A stretch of 62,265 bases of DNA from SAR202 cluster bacterium (GCA_013204585.1 JABMNL010000051.1:1-62265); one strand, 5' to 3'. Positions 37,821 to 47,305 are shown, counted from the stretch's first letter. Notes: generated by a model from the letters alone, not told the origin. Numbers and translations: made by a program.

Positions 37821-39128
37821 TTAATCTCCGGCCGCAGCCGCCGTGGGCAGCGACGTCTGGTAGCGGGCCGAGTACTTCTTTTCCTTGATGGTAAAGGCAG
37901 ACAGAGCGGCCGGGAACAAGAGCGACCCAACCAATGCGAAGGGCAAGGTATACGAACCGCTGATGTCAAATAGCAGGCCAGCCAATAGGATACTGCCGAA
38001 CCCACCAATGGAATGGAACATGAAAGAAATGCCCGAAATGGTACCCATCGCCTTTAGTCCATAGACCTCGGCGGTGAGCGACGACGTTAGCGGCACAGTG
38101 GCAATCCAGGAAAACCCGGCCACCGTGGCGAATATCCATAGACCGGCTACCGAATCTATGGAGACCAGCAGTATGTAGGCTATTCCTCGCACGAAGTAGA
38201 CTAGAGCCAACCAGTTCTTGGTGCCGCCAATTTTGTCGGAAAGCCGACCCGCTCCTAAGACGCCAAGTATGTTCAGGCCCATCATGTAGCCGAATATGGT
38301 GGCAGCCGTACTTCCAGATAGGCCTCGATCATCAATGGCAAAAGGAATGAAATGCACGGCCAATACCGTGGTCGTCATACCGCAGACCAAGTAAGAGCCC
38401 GATAACTGCCAGATTGGGGCCGACTTAAATGCTTGCCGCCAACTGGTTACTTCCAGGGGGCCTGTTCCGCTGCGGCGACGGCCACTCCCGCCGTCCAAAT
38501 CCGGGTCCGGGTCGCCATCCGGAAAGAGTCCTTTCTTTTCGGGGCGCTCATGCAAGAACAGATAAGCCATTGGCAGGGTTGCCAAAACGATGAGCCCCAG
38601 AGCAATCCAGGCGACACGCCAGTTGGTTGCCTGCAGCAGATACATGGAAAATGGGACCATAATCAGCCCACCCAGAGAGAGGGCGGCGGAGTTAACGCTG
38701 ATGGCAGTTCCCCGCTGGCGCTTGAACCACCGGGACATTAGAGCGGCAGTGTTGGACAGCGCCGGGCCGCTCTGAGCCATAGACACCACGATGCCAAACA
38801 TGAACACAAGAAAGAGGATGTGGAAGGTCAAAGAAAGAAGAACGACACCGCTTCCCAGTACCACCAGGGAAATGAGAATCATTTTTCGACCACCAGTCCG
38901 GTCAAACACCTGACCCATAAATGGCTGGCTGACGCCGTTAACTAATACACCCAGGGCAGCGGCAATCGAAACCGTGAAGCGGTTCCATTCGAACTCTTCG
39001 CTCATTGGGACAACGAATACGCCAAAGCTGTTGCGCGCGCCGATAACCACAAATCCAATGAACATAGTGGCGGCACAGACGTACCAGCCGTAGAAGATGG
39101 GTTTCTTGGTGTTTTCGGTTGATGCCAT
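37821..39128 (-). CDS. MFS transporter (monocarboxylate/oxalate-like)
   Basis: A 435-residue, 12-helix major facilitator. The loop 2-3 motif is FMGQVFDRTGGRK; loop 8-9 has GAGRLSDKIGGTKNW. The central cytoplasmic loop between helices 6 and 7 is long and acidic (FPDGDPDPDLDGGSGRRRSG). The plan is like the oxalate:formate antiporter / monocarboxylate transporter group; the substrate is probably an organic acid anion, not certain. A small membrane protein gene follows. Confidence 0.9.
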   Translation of the reverse strand: MASTENTKKPIFYGWYVCAATMFIGFVVIGARNSFGVFVVPMSEEFEWNRFTVSIAAALGVLVNGVSQPFMGQVFDRTGGRKMILISLVVLGSGVVLLSLTFHILFLVFMFGIVVSMAQSGPALSNTAALMSRWFKRQRGTAISVNSAALSLGGLIMVPFSMYLLQATNWRVAWIALGLIVLATLPMAYLFLHERPEKKGLFPDGDPDPDLDGGSGRRRSGTGPLEVTSWRQAFKSAPIWQLSGSYLVCGMTTTVLAVHFIPFAIDDRGLSGSTAATIFGYMMGLNILGVLGAGRLSDKIGGTKNWLALVYFVRGIAYILLVSIDSVAGLWIFATVAGFSWIATVPLTSSLTAEVYGLKAMGTISGISFMFHSIGGFGSILLAGLLFDISGSYTLPFALVGSLLFPAALSAFTIKEKKYSARYQTSLPTAAAAGD

Positions 39129-39274
39129 TTAGGCCTCGGTTAGTATCAACCCAGCACGCAAAGCGCAGCGGGACTATTACAGGTTAGTGTTCCGAAATCT
39201 TACCACTATTAGCTCAATAATGAGTCACTATATCCTGAGCTTTTCGTCTCCGAGCTGACCAATTCCGTAGGGGC

Positions 39275-40126
39275 CTAACGCGACAGCCACGAGGCGAATT
39301 CAGCGCCATTTCCCGAGCCAGCGCTGACGTTCAACCTGCCGTCGGCCAACACCTGTGCCGGTTGCAAACGGCCCCAAACCAGCAGGGCTAGCACGTCGGC
39401 GTCACAGGTTAACGTTGCAGTCGGTTCTCCATCCGGCTCTCCACCCCAAACTTCTTCGACTTCGTCTTCTTGTTCTCCAATAACTACATCGCACTGAAAT
39501 TCGGTGGCGCCGGTGGTCTGAAAGCGGAAACACTCGTCGGGCTCGGAGGGGCTGAATTCGGCAAGACCCAGTTCATTCAACCAGACCGGCAGCCGTTCTA
39601 GGACAACAGGCAGGCAGTCGGGCGAAATCCTGGCTTGGGGGTCGGACGGGAAGCGAATGTCCCAGGAATGGATTACGACTTCGCTGATGCGGATGGTCAC
39701 GTAGTCTTCAGCGGGACGGAGTAGTCGCAGGCCCCAGCATTCCTTGGACCACTCGTCGTCTTCCATGTCGGAGAAGAGGGCGTCCAAGCGGTCGACACTG
39801 GAGGAGAATGCCTGAAGCAGTTCGGTATCGGCGAATTGGGAGTATTCCTTGGCCATCCGGGCGATGAAGTCGGGAATCTCTGCGGCGGGCATGGACCCAA
39901 TCTCGGGCAGACCTTCGGGGGCTGTGGTGACACCGTACCTAGCTTGGGAGATTGAATCGGCGAAGAACTCGGCAGCCCAACCCAGGTGACCAATCACATC
40001 GCCAACCGTCCATCCCTCGCAGGGACTGTCCAGTTGCCAATCTTCTGGGCCGGTACCTTGGAGGTACTCTTTGAGGCGGGCGGTCTCGGCCGCAATCAGT
40101 GTGACGCCTTCTGCAGTCGAGACCAT
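39275..40126 (-). CDS. Maleylpyruvate isomerase-like (TIGR03083/DinB-fold) protein
   Basis: A 283-residue protein with an N-terminal DinB-like four-helix domain (WQLDSPCEGWTVGDVIGHLGWAAEF, the metal-binding HL pattern of the mycothiol-dependent maleylpyruvate isomerase N domain). The C-terminal alpha/beta domain resembles SCP2/MDMPI-C (TATLTCDADVLALLVWGRL). Such proteins are usually thiol-dependent or metal enzymes of unknown substrate. An AGGAGG box lies unusually close (3 nt) to the ATG. Confidence 0.82.
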   Translation of the reverse strand: MVSTAEGVTLIAAETARLKEYLQGTGPEDWQLDSPCEGWTVGDVIGHLGWAAEFFADSISQARYGVTTAPEGLPEIGSMPAAEIPDFIARMAKEYSQFADTELLQAFSSSVDRLDALFSDMEDDEWSKECWGLRLLRPAEDYVTIRISEVVIHSWDIRFPSDPQARISPDCLPVVLERLPVWLNELGLAEFSPSEPDECFRFQTTGATEFQCDVVIGEQEDEVEEVWGGEPDGEPTATLTCDADVLALLVWGRLQPAQVLADGRLNVSAGSGNGAEFASWLSR

Positions 40127-40157
40127 CCCCCTCCTAATTGCCTAAGTGAAGCAGTAT

Positions 40158-41654
40158 TTAGTTGGCTGCTTTAAGCGCGTTAGCTTCTTGGCCAGCGCTA
40201 TTACCGGACAATCGTCCGAAGACCATGCCTGCGGAGAGACCGGAACCGCCGGGGTAGTTGTGATAGAACAACCCGCCAACCATTTCACCAGCGGCGTAGA
40301 GGCCGGGTATGGGCTCTTGGCTATTGGTGACTACCTGGCCCTTAGTATTGATTTTGACGCCGCCGAAAGTGAAGCTGATGCCGCAGGTTACGGCATAGCC
40401 GGTGTACGGAGGGGTGTCGATGGTCTCGGCCCAGTTGCTCTTGGGCGGGGTGATGCCCACAGTGTTCCGACCGTCTTTAATCGTCGGGTTGTAAGGAATC
40501 TGGGTCTGCACCGCTGCGTTGTAGTCTTTAATTGTCTTGACGAAACCTGCGGGGTCAATATCCAACCGTTCGGCCAATTCTTCAAGGGTATCGGCCTTGG
40601 CCATGGTTACCTGGTCGATGTGGTATTCGTCTCGTAGCAGGTGCTTCACTTTCTCGTCGAAGATGTGGAAGCCCAGACCAAGGGGTTGGGTCAGGTAGGC
40701 CCGTCCGAATTTAACGTAGGTGTAGTTGCGGAAGTCCTCACCCTCGTCCAGGAAGCGCTCGCCGTTAACGTTAACGATGAGACCGAAGGGATAGGAGTGC
40801 TTTTGAAACAGCTCGGTGATGTTGCGGTCACCGAAGGCTGGGGCGTTCATGTCCCAGGCTACCGCGTGACAACTGCTGTAGTGGCCGTGGGACTGAGCGC
40901 CGACATCCAGGGCCATCTTGATGCCGTCGCCAGTGTTGTAGGGAATGCCACGAACCTTAACGTTCTCCCAGCCGGGGCCGAGGTAACGGCAGCGCATCTC
41001 GGCGTTGGCCTCGAAGCCGCCAGCGGCGAGCACTACCGCGCCGGCGGTGATGTCCTCGAACCCGTCAGGGCCCAGAACTGTCAGACCACTGACCCGGCCC
41101 TTCTGGTTCTGAAGCAATTTCGTGGCCTGAGTGGAATAGCGAACGTCAATTCCCATCTCGGCGCAAACATCGAATTGCTGGTCGGATAGACCCTTTCCTG
41201 CCCCGACGGCTTCTACCAGAAGACCACCCCAGAAACGGTACTTGTCGCCGTCTTTGAATGCCTGCCGACCATAGGCCAAGACAAACCTAACGCCCTTTGA
41301 ACGCAGCCATTGCATGGTTGGCAAAGACTGGCTGACCAAAATCTGGGCCAGCTCCGGGTCGGTTAGACCCTCAGTGACGCGCATCATGTCGTCGTAAAAT
41401 TGGCTTTCTGGGTAGGTGCCGACTTCAATCTGGTTGACTTCGGTCTCGGACATGTCCGGGATTACTGTCTGAATGTCCTCTAAGCCCTCGAAGGCAAAGC
41501 GGATAATTCCGCCGGTGAAATAGGTGTTTCCGCCCCGGAAGTATTCGGGGGCTTTTTCAACAACCAGTACCGAATCGGTGTGTTCTCTGGCGGCGATGGC
41601 CGCAGACAGGGCCGCGTTACCCGCGCCAACTACAATCACGTCATAATGTGCCAC
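40158..41654 (-). CDS. FAD-dependent oxidoreductase (TcuA / fumarate-reductase flavoprotein-like)
   Basis: A 498-residue flavoprotein. N-terminal dinucleotide motif VVGAGNAALSAAIAAREH; other FAD_binding_2 features are GGNTYFTGGIIRFAFEG, GAVVLAAGGFEANAEM, TGDGIKMALDVGAQ and the terminal GLYAAGEMVGGLFYHNYPGGSGLSAGMVFGR. It is closest in plan to tricarballylate dehydrogenase (TcuA) and fumarate-reductase/3-ketosteroid-dehydrogenase-type flavoproteins. No signal peptide, so cytoplasmic. The electron acceptor is unknown. Confidence 0.9.
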   Translation of the reverse strand: MAHYDVIVVGAGNAALSAAIAAREHTDSVLVVEKAPEYFRGGNTYFTGGIIRFAFEGLEDIQTVIPDMSETEVNQIEVGTYPESQFYDDMMRVTEGLTDPELAQILVSQSLPTMQWLRSKGVRFVLAYGRQAFKDGDKYRFWGGLLVEAVGAGKGLSDQQFDVCAEMGIDVRYSTQATKLLQNQKGRVSGLTVLGPDGFEDITAGAVVLAAGGFEANAEMRCRYLGPGWENVKVRGIPYNTGDGIKMALDVGAQSHGHYSSCHAVAWDMNAPAFGDRNITELFQKHSYPFGLIVNVNGERFLDEGEDFRNYTYVKFGRAYLTQPLGLGFHIFDEKVKHLLRDEYHIDQVTMAKADTLEELAERLDIDPAGFVKTIKDYNAAVQTQIPYNPTIKDGRNTVGITPPKSNWAETIDTPPYTGYAVTCGISFTFGGVKINTKGQVVTNSQEPIPGLYAAGEMVGGLFYHNYPGGSGLSAGMVFGRLSGNSAGQEANALKAAN

Positions 41655-41771
41655 TGTGTACCTCCATGGGGCTGTTATCTATACGATTAGAACGATGGGC
41701 TTTAGGCTTTTTAGCGTGCACTATAATAATCGGTCAGCCGTGAAGCCACAAGATACGGGCGGAGATTAGGC

Positions 41772-42326
41772 ATGAATCGGTGCGATTGGGCAGCCAACGA
41801 GTTAATGATTACGTACCACGACGAAGAGTGGGGGGTGCCGCTGCATGATGACCGGAGGCTGTTCGAGTTTCTAATCTTGGAGGGCGCCCAGGCCGGTCTC
41901 AGTTGGAACACCATATTACAGAAGCGCGACAACTATCGCGCTGCCTTCGATGACTTCGACCCTTCAGCTATCTCCGAGTATGACGATGCCAAGGTAAAGA
42001 GTCTGCTATCGGACGCTGGCATTGTCCGGAACCGCCTGAAGATTGCCGCCACAATCAGCAACGCCAAGGCCCACCTGAACGTGGTCAAAAAGTTCGGCAG
42101 CTTCGACAGTTATATCTGGGGGCTGACGGGCGGTGGCACCAAGACCAACACCTGGAAATCAATGTCCGAGGTACCGGCCAAGACCGCTGAATCGGACGCC
42201 ATGAGTAAAGAGTTGAAGGCCAGGGGATTCAAGTTCGTTGGCTCAACCATCTGCTACGCCTACATGCAGGCGACGGGTATGGTTAACGACCACGTATCGG
42301 ACTGCTTTCGTTACAAGCAGGTCTAA
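41772..42326 (+). CDS. tag: DNA-3-methyladenine glycosylase I
   Basis: Base-excision repair glycosylase that removes 3-methyladenine. The 184-residue length and motifs are standard: the N-terminal zinc Cys/His MNRCDWA...YHDEEWGVPLHDDRRLFEFL, LEGAQAGLSWNTIL (aromatic base pocket), and C-terminal zinc ligands in FVGSTICYAYMQATGMVNDHVSDCFR. It is divergent from the flavoprotein gene. Confidence 0.96.
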   Translation: MNRCDWAANELMITYHDEEWGVPLHDDRRLFEFLILEGAQAGLSWNTILQKRDNYRAAFDDFDPSAISEYDDAKVKSLLSDAGIVRNRLKIAATISNAKAHLNVVKKFGSFDSYIWGLTGGGTKTNTWKSMSEVPAKTAESDAMSKELKARGFKFVGSTICYAYMQATGMVNDHVSDCFRYKQV

Positions 42327-42380
42327 CTGCTCCGTTAAGAGGGTCTGATTCCCATACAAACTGGCCTAGGTTGCCGCCGT

Positions 42381-42437
42381 CCGGTACCCGGTTTAAGATA
42401 CACCCGGCCCGGTACCCGGTTTTAGATACATCGGGCC
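42381..42437. repeat. 28-bp tandem duplication upstream of the dehydrogenase gene
   Basis: Two adjacent copies of CCGGTACCCGGTTT(A/T)AGATACA, at 42381-42408 and 42409-42437. Each contains the palindrome GGTACC. They lie 37-93 bp before the dehydrogenase ATG, so they may be operator or promoter elements. Confidence 0.85.
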
Positions 42438-42473
42438 GACTCTAAAAATGAAAACCAAGGGGGTATCGCTGGC

Positions 42474-43442
42474 ATGAAAGCTGCGAGACTTGTCGGACCC
42501 AAGCATTTCGAGTTCCTAGAAACCGACGACCCAATAGCGTCAGACGGACAGTGCCTGATTAAGCTGGAGCGCATTTCCGTTTGCGGCAGCGACTGTCGGC
42601 ACGGATTTCAAATTCACCCAGAAGAAGAATATCCAATGCCCATCGGCCTGCCCTGTCACGAACTGGCTGGGACCATCGTCGAAAGCCGGACCGATGAGTA
42701 CAACGAAGGCCAACGGGTTATTGTGATTCCGGCCAGGGGCACCGGCGGACTGATGGAATACATCGCTTCTGACCCTTCCAGGATGATTCTATTGCCCGAC
42801 ACGGGTCCGCTGGACGAGTGGGTAATGTGTCAGCCGTCCGGCACGGTGCTGTATTCCTGCCAGCAGATGCCAAACATTCTTGGCAAGAACGTGGCAATCA
42901 TGGGCCAGGGAAGCATCGGACTAAGTTTCGCCATGATTACCTCACGACTCGGCGCAGCCAGTGTGACGGTTGTTGATCCTCTGGACTACCGGTTGGAAAA
43001 ATCCAAGGAGTTCGGCTCCACTCACCGGATTAATCCCAATCGCGAGAACCTAGACGAAGCCATCTTGGAGATTACCGGCGGAGTCGGCCCCGACGTGATA
43101 GTCGAAGCGGCCGGTTATCCCGGCACCTTCAATGACTGCTTCAGACTGGTCCGCCAATTTGGGACGATTATCATATTTGGAGTCCAGGCTGACGAGTTTG
43201 TGCCCATTGAGCATCATTGGATTATGGACAAGCAACCGCGCATGATTGGCACCACCGGCGCACGTAGCGGTGACCCTACTTCCCAGATTAAACACATGGT
43301 GGCCCTCCGAGAGCGGGGCTGGTGCGAACCCGCAAATTTGCTCACTCACCGCATGGGCTTTACAGATGTTCAAAAAGCCTTTGACATGTATGATTCTCAA
43401 GACGACGAAGTTATCAAGGTCGTCATGAACATGAACGAGTAG
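42474..43442 (+). CDS. Zinc-dependent alcohol dehydrogenase-like (MDR) protein
   Basis: A 322-residue medium-chain dehydrogenase/reductase. The catalytic zinc site is suggested by SVCGSDCRHGF and the GLPCHELAGTIVE segment. The nucleotide-binding motif is NVAIMGQGSIGLSFAMI with an acidic VVDPLDYR at the end of strand 2 (NAD preference). The four-Cys structural zinc loop of classical ADH is absent, so the protein is shorter than the usual 340-350. Substrate unknown. Confidence 0.88.
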   Translation: MKAARLVGPKHFEFLETDDPIASDGQCLIKLERISVCGSDCRHGFQIHPEEEYPMPIGLPCHELAGTIVESRTDEYNEGQRVIVIPARGTGGLMEYIASDPSRMILLPDTGPLDEWVMCQPSGTVLYSCQQMPNILGKNVAIMGQGSIGLSFAMITSRLGAASVTVVDPLDYRLEKSKEFGSTHRINPNRENLDEAILEITGGVGPDVIVEAAGYPGTFNDCFRLVRQFGTIIIFGVQADEFVPIEHHWIMDKQPRMIGTTGARSGDPTSQIKHMVALRERGWCEPANLLTHRMGFTDVQKAFDMYDSQDDEVIKVVMNMNE

Positions 43443-43558
43443 CAAGCATCTGATGGTCGCTATGAAAATAAACGAGTAGCGGACCGGCAGGGCACAGGTG
43501 GCGCTCGGGCAGTGTTGCCGATAAGCGGCGTGATGAAGTGTTGTGAAGAGGTGTTGTG

Positions 43559-44509
43559 ATGGTTAAACCGGCTTACGAAATTAAGATGGTCAAAGAGAAC
43601 TTGGATTTGTCTTTGGCCCTATTGCAGGCGGCCCAAGAAGAGAAGGTAACCGCCAAACAACTTTTTCGGGATGGCCCCGAAGAGATGTTCATAGCCTTCG
43701 CGGTGGACTCCGGGCCAGGTCAGAACGAATTAACGCGGCGCGTAGCCAATCAGGTACGCGCCGCGTTTGCATTGTCTGTAATTCAGACCCAGCGCAGCCT
43801 GGACCGCATCTTCACCAATGCGCCGATTGACGAGGAAAATCCTGACCTCCAGGCGGCTCGCTGCGTGATGTACCTGTTGTACAACACCGTCTATCCCAAC
43901 CTGTTTTCGCCGGTGTGGAACTGTCCGCCCCAGTATCGCCGCAAATTTGAGGTACGCCCCGTAAGTATCCTGATGGACGCTGGCGAGCTACACGGCAAGG
44001 GGCTTAGTTGGGACCACGTTGGCGGACTGAAACAGTACCTCGACCTACTCGCGTATTTTGCCTATTGGGTCGAAGACTTGCCTGAGATTAATGGGCCCAT
44101 CCTCACGGTGCCCGCTGCCACATCAAGGGTGGTTATTCCAGAAGAATCGGAAGTTGAAGAGACGCTGGCTACTCCGCCCGCCGCCGACAAAATTGATGGC
44201 CCTGTGGCACAGTTCATTACCGACAAATGCGACTTGAACAGTCAAAACCGGACTCTCGCCAAGGACCTCTACGCCGGGTTTCAAGAGTGGTGCCGGGAGA
44301 CCGGCCTGGAAGACGTTTCTCAACGCAGCTTTGGCATGCAGCTAACAGCAGTTGGGTTGCAAAGAAAACGTCGGGGCCGAGGCAAACACTGGTGGGAAGG
44401 TATCCGTCTGTCCGGTTCTCCAGAACAGATGGCAGAAACCGCTACCAGCGCAAGCAGGGAACTACAGAACGGTCACTACGAGGGCTACCAAACAGAACTT
44501 CTAACCTAA
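43559..44509 (+). CDS. Hypothetical protein with C-terminal phage-primase-type winged helix
   Basis: A 316-residue protein. Residues 1 to about 200 match nothing I recognise; a long helical region and a proline/glutamate-rich linker are visible. The last third (VAQFITDKCDLNSQNRTLAK..., LYAGFQEWCRETG, SQRSFGMQLTAVGLQRKRRG, HWWEGIRL) follows the D5-type/P4-primase C-terminal winged-helix pattern seen at the end of phage and plasmid primase-helicases. No helicase P-loop is present. ATG at 43559 is chosen with GAGGTG 5 nt upstream. It may be a leftover of mobile replication DNA or a stand-alone DNA-binding protein. Confidence 0.65.
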   Translation: MVKPAYEIKMVKENLDLSLALLQAAQEEKVTAKQLFRDGPEEMFIAFAVDSGPGQNELTRRVANQVRAAFALSVIQTQRSLDRIFTNAPIDEENPDLQAARCVMYLLYNTVYPNLFSPVWNCPPQYRRKFEVRPVSILMDAGELHGKGLSWDHVGGLKQYLDLLAYFAYWVEDLPEINGPILTVPAATSRVVIPEESEVEETLATPPAADKIDGPVAQFITDKCDLNSQNRTLAKDLYAGFQEWCRETGLEDVSQRSFGMQLTAVGLQRKRRGRGKHWWEGIRLSGSPEQMAETATSASRELQNGHYEGYQTELLT

Positions 44510-44760
44510 CCACCGATACTCGGCGGCTTACTCTCGCCCAGTCAACAGCCAGGCTGGCCCAAATTGCCACAGCAACTGCTCCGGGTGCGCAACTTGATTA
44601 GGTTATTGCCAACCAGAAATCTCAGCTTGCACCACAGTGGCATCGGCTGTTTCAAGTTGGCCCAGGGTTGAAAAGTATGTTGGTCTTGGTCACACATGGT
44701 TACCGGAGTATGGCAGTCCGGTAAATCGTCGGCAACTTGAGCTACAAGTTCGGCATCCCG

Positions 44761-45468
44761 TTACCGCCCCCGTTCGTCACCCCAAAGAATGATGTGGAGC
44801 CGGGTGGAAAACCGGAATCCATGTTTGACGCAGGCTTCCGACAGCCATGAACTCTTCTTCTGCAACGCGTCGGGCGTCCGGCCTTCCGGCATCAGCAGCA
44901 CCCGGTCCGTGGGCAAGCTGTACTTGTCGCGGAGAGCGCAGACCTCGTCCACATCGGACTCAACGGAAGCCACGAATTTGAAGTAGGCCCCAGGTAACTG
45001 GGCGAAGGTCTCTAGAGCCAGGGGTATCTCACGCTCTTCCTGACCGTTGCCCGACGTGCGCAACTTCGGCGATACGTTCCATTGGCCGACATGACGCAGC
45101 ATCCCCGACTGGGGAACAATCGTGCCGTTGGTCTCCACCTCAAAGGTATAACCATCTGACGCCAGGGACTCCAGCAGAGGTTCCAACTCCGCCTGTTGCA
45201 ACATCGGTTCGCCACCGGTAATTACAACATGGGAGCAATCGAACGTCCGTATCCGCCGCTCAATATCCCCTACATCAAGGTCGACAACCTCGGTCGCATA
45301 ATCAAAGTTCTGCCAGTCCCAGGTGTATTTGGTGTCGCACCAGCGGCAGGCCAAATTACAGGTGGCCAATCGCAAGAACACGGAGGGCACGCCCATAGAA
45401 ACTCCCTCCCCCTGTACGGAGTGGAAAATCTCTGGCTCACCCCCTGATTTGCGGCTGACTTTGAGCAT
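44761..45468 (-). CDS. queE: 7-carboxy-7-deazaguanine synthase
   Basis: Radical-SAM enzyme that converts 6-carboxy-tetrahydropterin to 7-carboxy-7-deazaguanine, the ring-contraction step of queuosine/deazapurine synthesis. The 235 residues include the substrate segment EIFHSVQGEGVSMGVPSVFLRLA, the cluster motif CNLACRWCDTKYTW and VVITGGEPMLQ. It is the last gene of the queF-queD-queC-queE run, 2 nt after queC. Confidence 0.96.
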   Translation of the reverse strand: MLKVSRKSGGEPEIFHSVQGEGVSMGVPSVFLRLATCNLACRWCDTKYTWDWQNFDYATEVVDLDVGDIERRIRTFDCSHVVITGGEPMLQQAELEPLLESLASDGYTFEVETNGTIVPQSGMLRHVGQWNVSPKLRTSGNGQEEREIPLALETFAQLPGAYFKFVASVESDVDEVCALRDKYSLPTDRVLLMPEGRTPDALQKKSSWLSEACVKHGFRFSTRLHIILWGDERGR

Positions 45469-45470
45469 TG

Positions 45471-46214
45471 TTAGTCCGGTCTCGCTTGGCCCAGAGCGGG
45501 GTCAGAAAAACCAGCGTCCCTAAAGCCATTAGCCCGCAATATGCAGCTATCGCACCGCCCACAGGGGACATCGCCGCCCTGGTAGCAACTCCAAGTAAGC
45601 TCTAGCGGGGCCTTTAATTCCATGCCTAATCGGACGATGTCGGCCTTCGACATTTCGATGATTGGCGTTTCAATTATTAGCGGCACGTGGTATTCAGTCC
45701 AAAGCTTGCTGCCGTAGCCCAGGGACTCGCCCATCTTCTGGAAGAACTCGGGACGGCAATCGGGATAGCCACTGTAGTCGATGGCATTTGGGGCCATGTA
45801 AAGATGGGCCTCTACATCCGTTGGGGAGACGCCTTCCATCTCGATGGCATGCAGGGCCTGACTCTCAAGATAGGCGGCGGCCAGCGACAGAAAGATGGTG
45901 TTGCGCAACGGGACGTAGGTGATGGGGATGCTATTGCCCATCTTGGCCGCATCCCGGTCTTCTGGAACTGGAAACCGCTCCGGGTTGGTCAAGGCCGAGT
46001 ACCAGGCCACTTTGCCCAGAAAGGAAATGTCCATTAACTCTTGGGGGACGCCCATAATCTGGGCCACGGCGGCGGCACAATCGACTTCTTTGCTGTGGGT
46101 CTGACCATAGTGAAAAGTCAGGGCCGTTAGGTAGTCGGTCTTGCCTTTGGCGAATGCAGTTACCGTGGTCGAATCGAGTCCGCCGGAGAGCAGACTAATC
46201 CCGTAGCTCGGCAT
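45471..46214 (-). CDS. queC: 7-cyano-7-deazaguanine synthase
   Basis: ATP-dependent enzyme that forms the nitrile of preQ0 from 7-carboxy-7-deazaguanine and ammonia. The 247 residues show the PP-loop LLSGGLDSTTVTAFA near the N-terminus, FHYGQTHSKEVD, and the zinc site CYQGGDVPCGRCDSC near the C-terminus. It is 3 nt downstream of queD, and queE follows 2 nt later. Confidence 0.97.
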   Translation of the reverse strand: MPSYGISLLSGGLDSTTVTAFAKGKTDYLTALTFHYGQTHSKEVDCAAAVAQIMGVPQELMDISFLGKVAWYSALTNPERFPVPEDRDAAKMGNSIPITYVPLRNTIFLSLAAAYLESQALHAIEMEGVSPTDVEAHLYMAPNAIDYSGYPDCRPEFFQKMGESLGYGSKLWTEYHVPLIIETPIIEMSKADIVRLGMELKAPLELTWSCYQGGDVPCGRCDSCILRANGFRDAGFSDPALGQARPD

Positions 46215-46217
46215 GTC

Positions 46218-46637
46218 CTAGGTCTCGCCGTGGTATTCGGCGTATTGGCTCACCGACTCCCAAAGCCGCACCTTGGCCGGAGCAACCCCACAGAGTTCCG
46301 CAGTCTTCTGGTATAGCTCTCGACTCATGACCTCGCAGGAGGGGTTCTCGTCCTGGAATTGGTAGAGGCGCATCATTGCCACGCCCGAAAACCCGGCGAT
46401 TAGCTCGCTGTCGCGGCTGTTCAGCAAAAAGGCGTGGTCCCAATTCTCGTCCACCCAGGACTTTATGCGGTCTTTCAGGTCGGTAAAGTCGTAGACCAGA
46501 CCCAACTTGTCCAGGGTTTGAGATTCTAAAAAGACCTCGGCCCGGTAGGTGTGGCCGTGGGGATAGGCGCACTTACCGTTGTAATCCAAGAGGCGGTGGC
46601 CGCTGTCGAAGGTGAACTCGATTCTTATCTGATACAT
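46218..46637 (-). CDS. queD: 6-carboxy-5,6,7,8-tetrahydropterin synthase
   Basis: PTPS-family enzyme that makes 6-carboxy-tetrahydropterin from dihydroneopterin triphosphate. The 139 residues carry zinc-binding His in FDSGHRLL and in CAYPHGHTYRAEV, with the catalytic Cys preceding HGH, and the C-terminal catalytic Glu region KVRLWES. It is the second gene of the que operon, 25 nt after queF. Confidence 0.95.
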   Translation of the reverse strand: MYQIRIEFTFDSGHRLLDYNGKCAYPHGHTYRAEVFLESQTLDKLGLVYDFTDLKDRIKSWVDENWDHAFLLNSRDSELIAGFSGVAMMRLYQFQDENPSCEVMSRELYQKTAELCGVAPAKVRLWESVSQYAEYHGET

Positions 46638-46662
46638 AGGTCTGGGGGAACTGGCGATCCAG

Positions 46663-47097
46663 TTACTTGGCCGATTTGTCCTGGGAGTACTCGACAGTAA
46701 CGGCGGTGTGCAACCCGCCCCGAACCTTGTAGTCCAGCGTAATCTTCAGCGATTGTGGCTGACAAATGGCGACCAGGTCGTTGAGTATCCGGTTGGCGGC
46801 GTGCTCCTGGACGATGCCCACGTCACGGTAGGACAGCAAATAGTACTTTAGCGACTTCAGTTCTATACACGATTGACCGGGGATGTATGAGATAAGCAGG
46901 GTTCCGTAATCGGGGAGGCCCGTCCAAGGACAGACAGCAGTGAACTCGTCGGTGTCTATTTCCACCTGGGACTGCTGGTTGGGGTATTCGTATTGGAAAG
47001 TGAGCAGGCATGACGGGTCGATGGCCTCTTCGCCTTTGGCCGGTAATTCTTGATCTAGGCCCTCGTACTGTGCCTTTAGCTCTTGGATGGTCGCCAT
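46663..47097 (-). CDS. queF: NADPH-dependent preQ0 reductase
   Basis: Reduces the preQ0 nitrile to preQ1. The 144-residue type I (single-domain) enzyme has the catalytic Cys in TAVCPWTGLPDYGTL and the QueF motif ESLKS-like ELKSLKYYLLSYRD. It is the first gene of a queF-queD-queC-queE operon; a GGAGG box precedes the ATG. No preQ1 riboswitch is recognisable upstream. tgt and queA are not in the window. Confidence 0.95.
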   Translation of the reverse strand: MATIQELKAQYEGLDQELPAKGEEAIDPSCLLTFQYEYPNQQSQVEIDTDEFTAVCPWTGLPDYGTLLISYIPGQSCIELKSLKYYLLSYRDVGIVQEHAANRILNDLVAICQPQSLKITLDYKVRGGLHTAVTVEYSQDKSAK

Positions 47098-47305
47098 GGG
47101 TGCCTCCGTGGGTGCCTGTATGGGATTGCGACGGTAATTACGACGGCGTAATGCGTAGGGTTCTAACCATTATGATAGGTGGCCGAGTTGAGGAGTGTCA
47201 AAGCGTCTTGCACCGCCTGGTAGCGGGGGATAAGATACGGGCACCAAGTCCAGAGGCTATGCGGCCCATGCGGCCCATGATTCCAGAACAGGTTGGGAGG
47301 CAACT

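Noticed and set aside
44510..44760. Hidden small gene or attachment site after the primase-like gene
   Set aside because: No coherent frame or ribosome-binding site; only a short TTACCGGA/TCCGGTAA inverted repeat without a tRNA or integrase nearby.
47098..47200. preQ1 riboswitch before the que operon
   Set aside because: No match to the short preQ1-I aptamer pattern and no C-rich loop/A-rich tail could be found upstream of queF.
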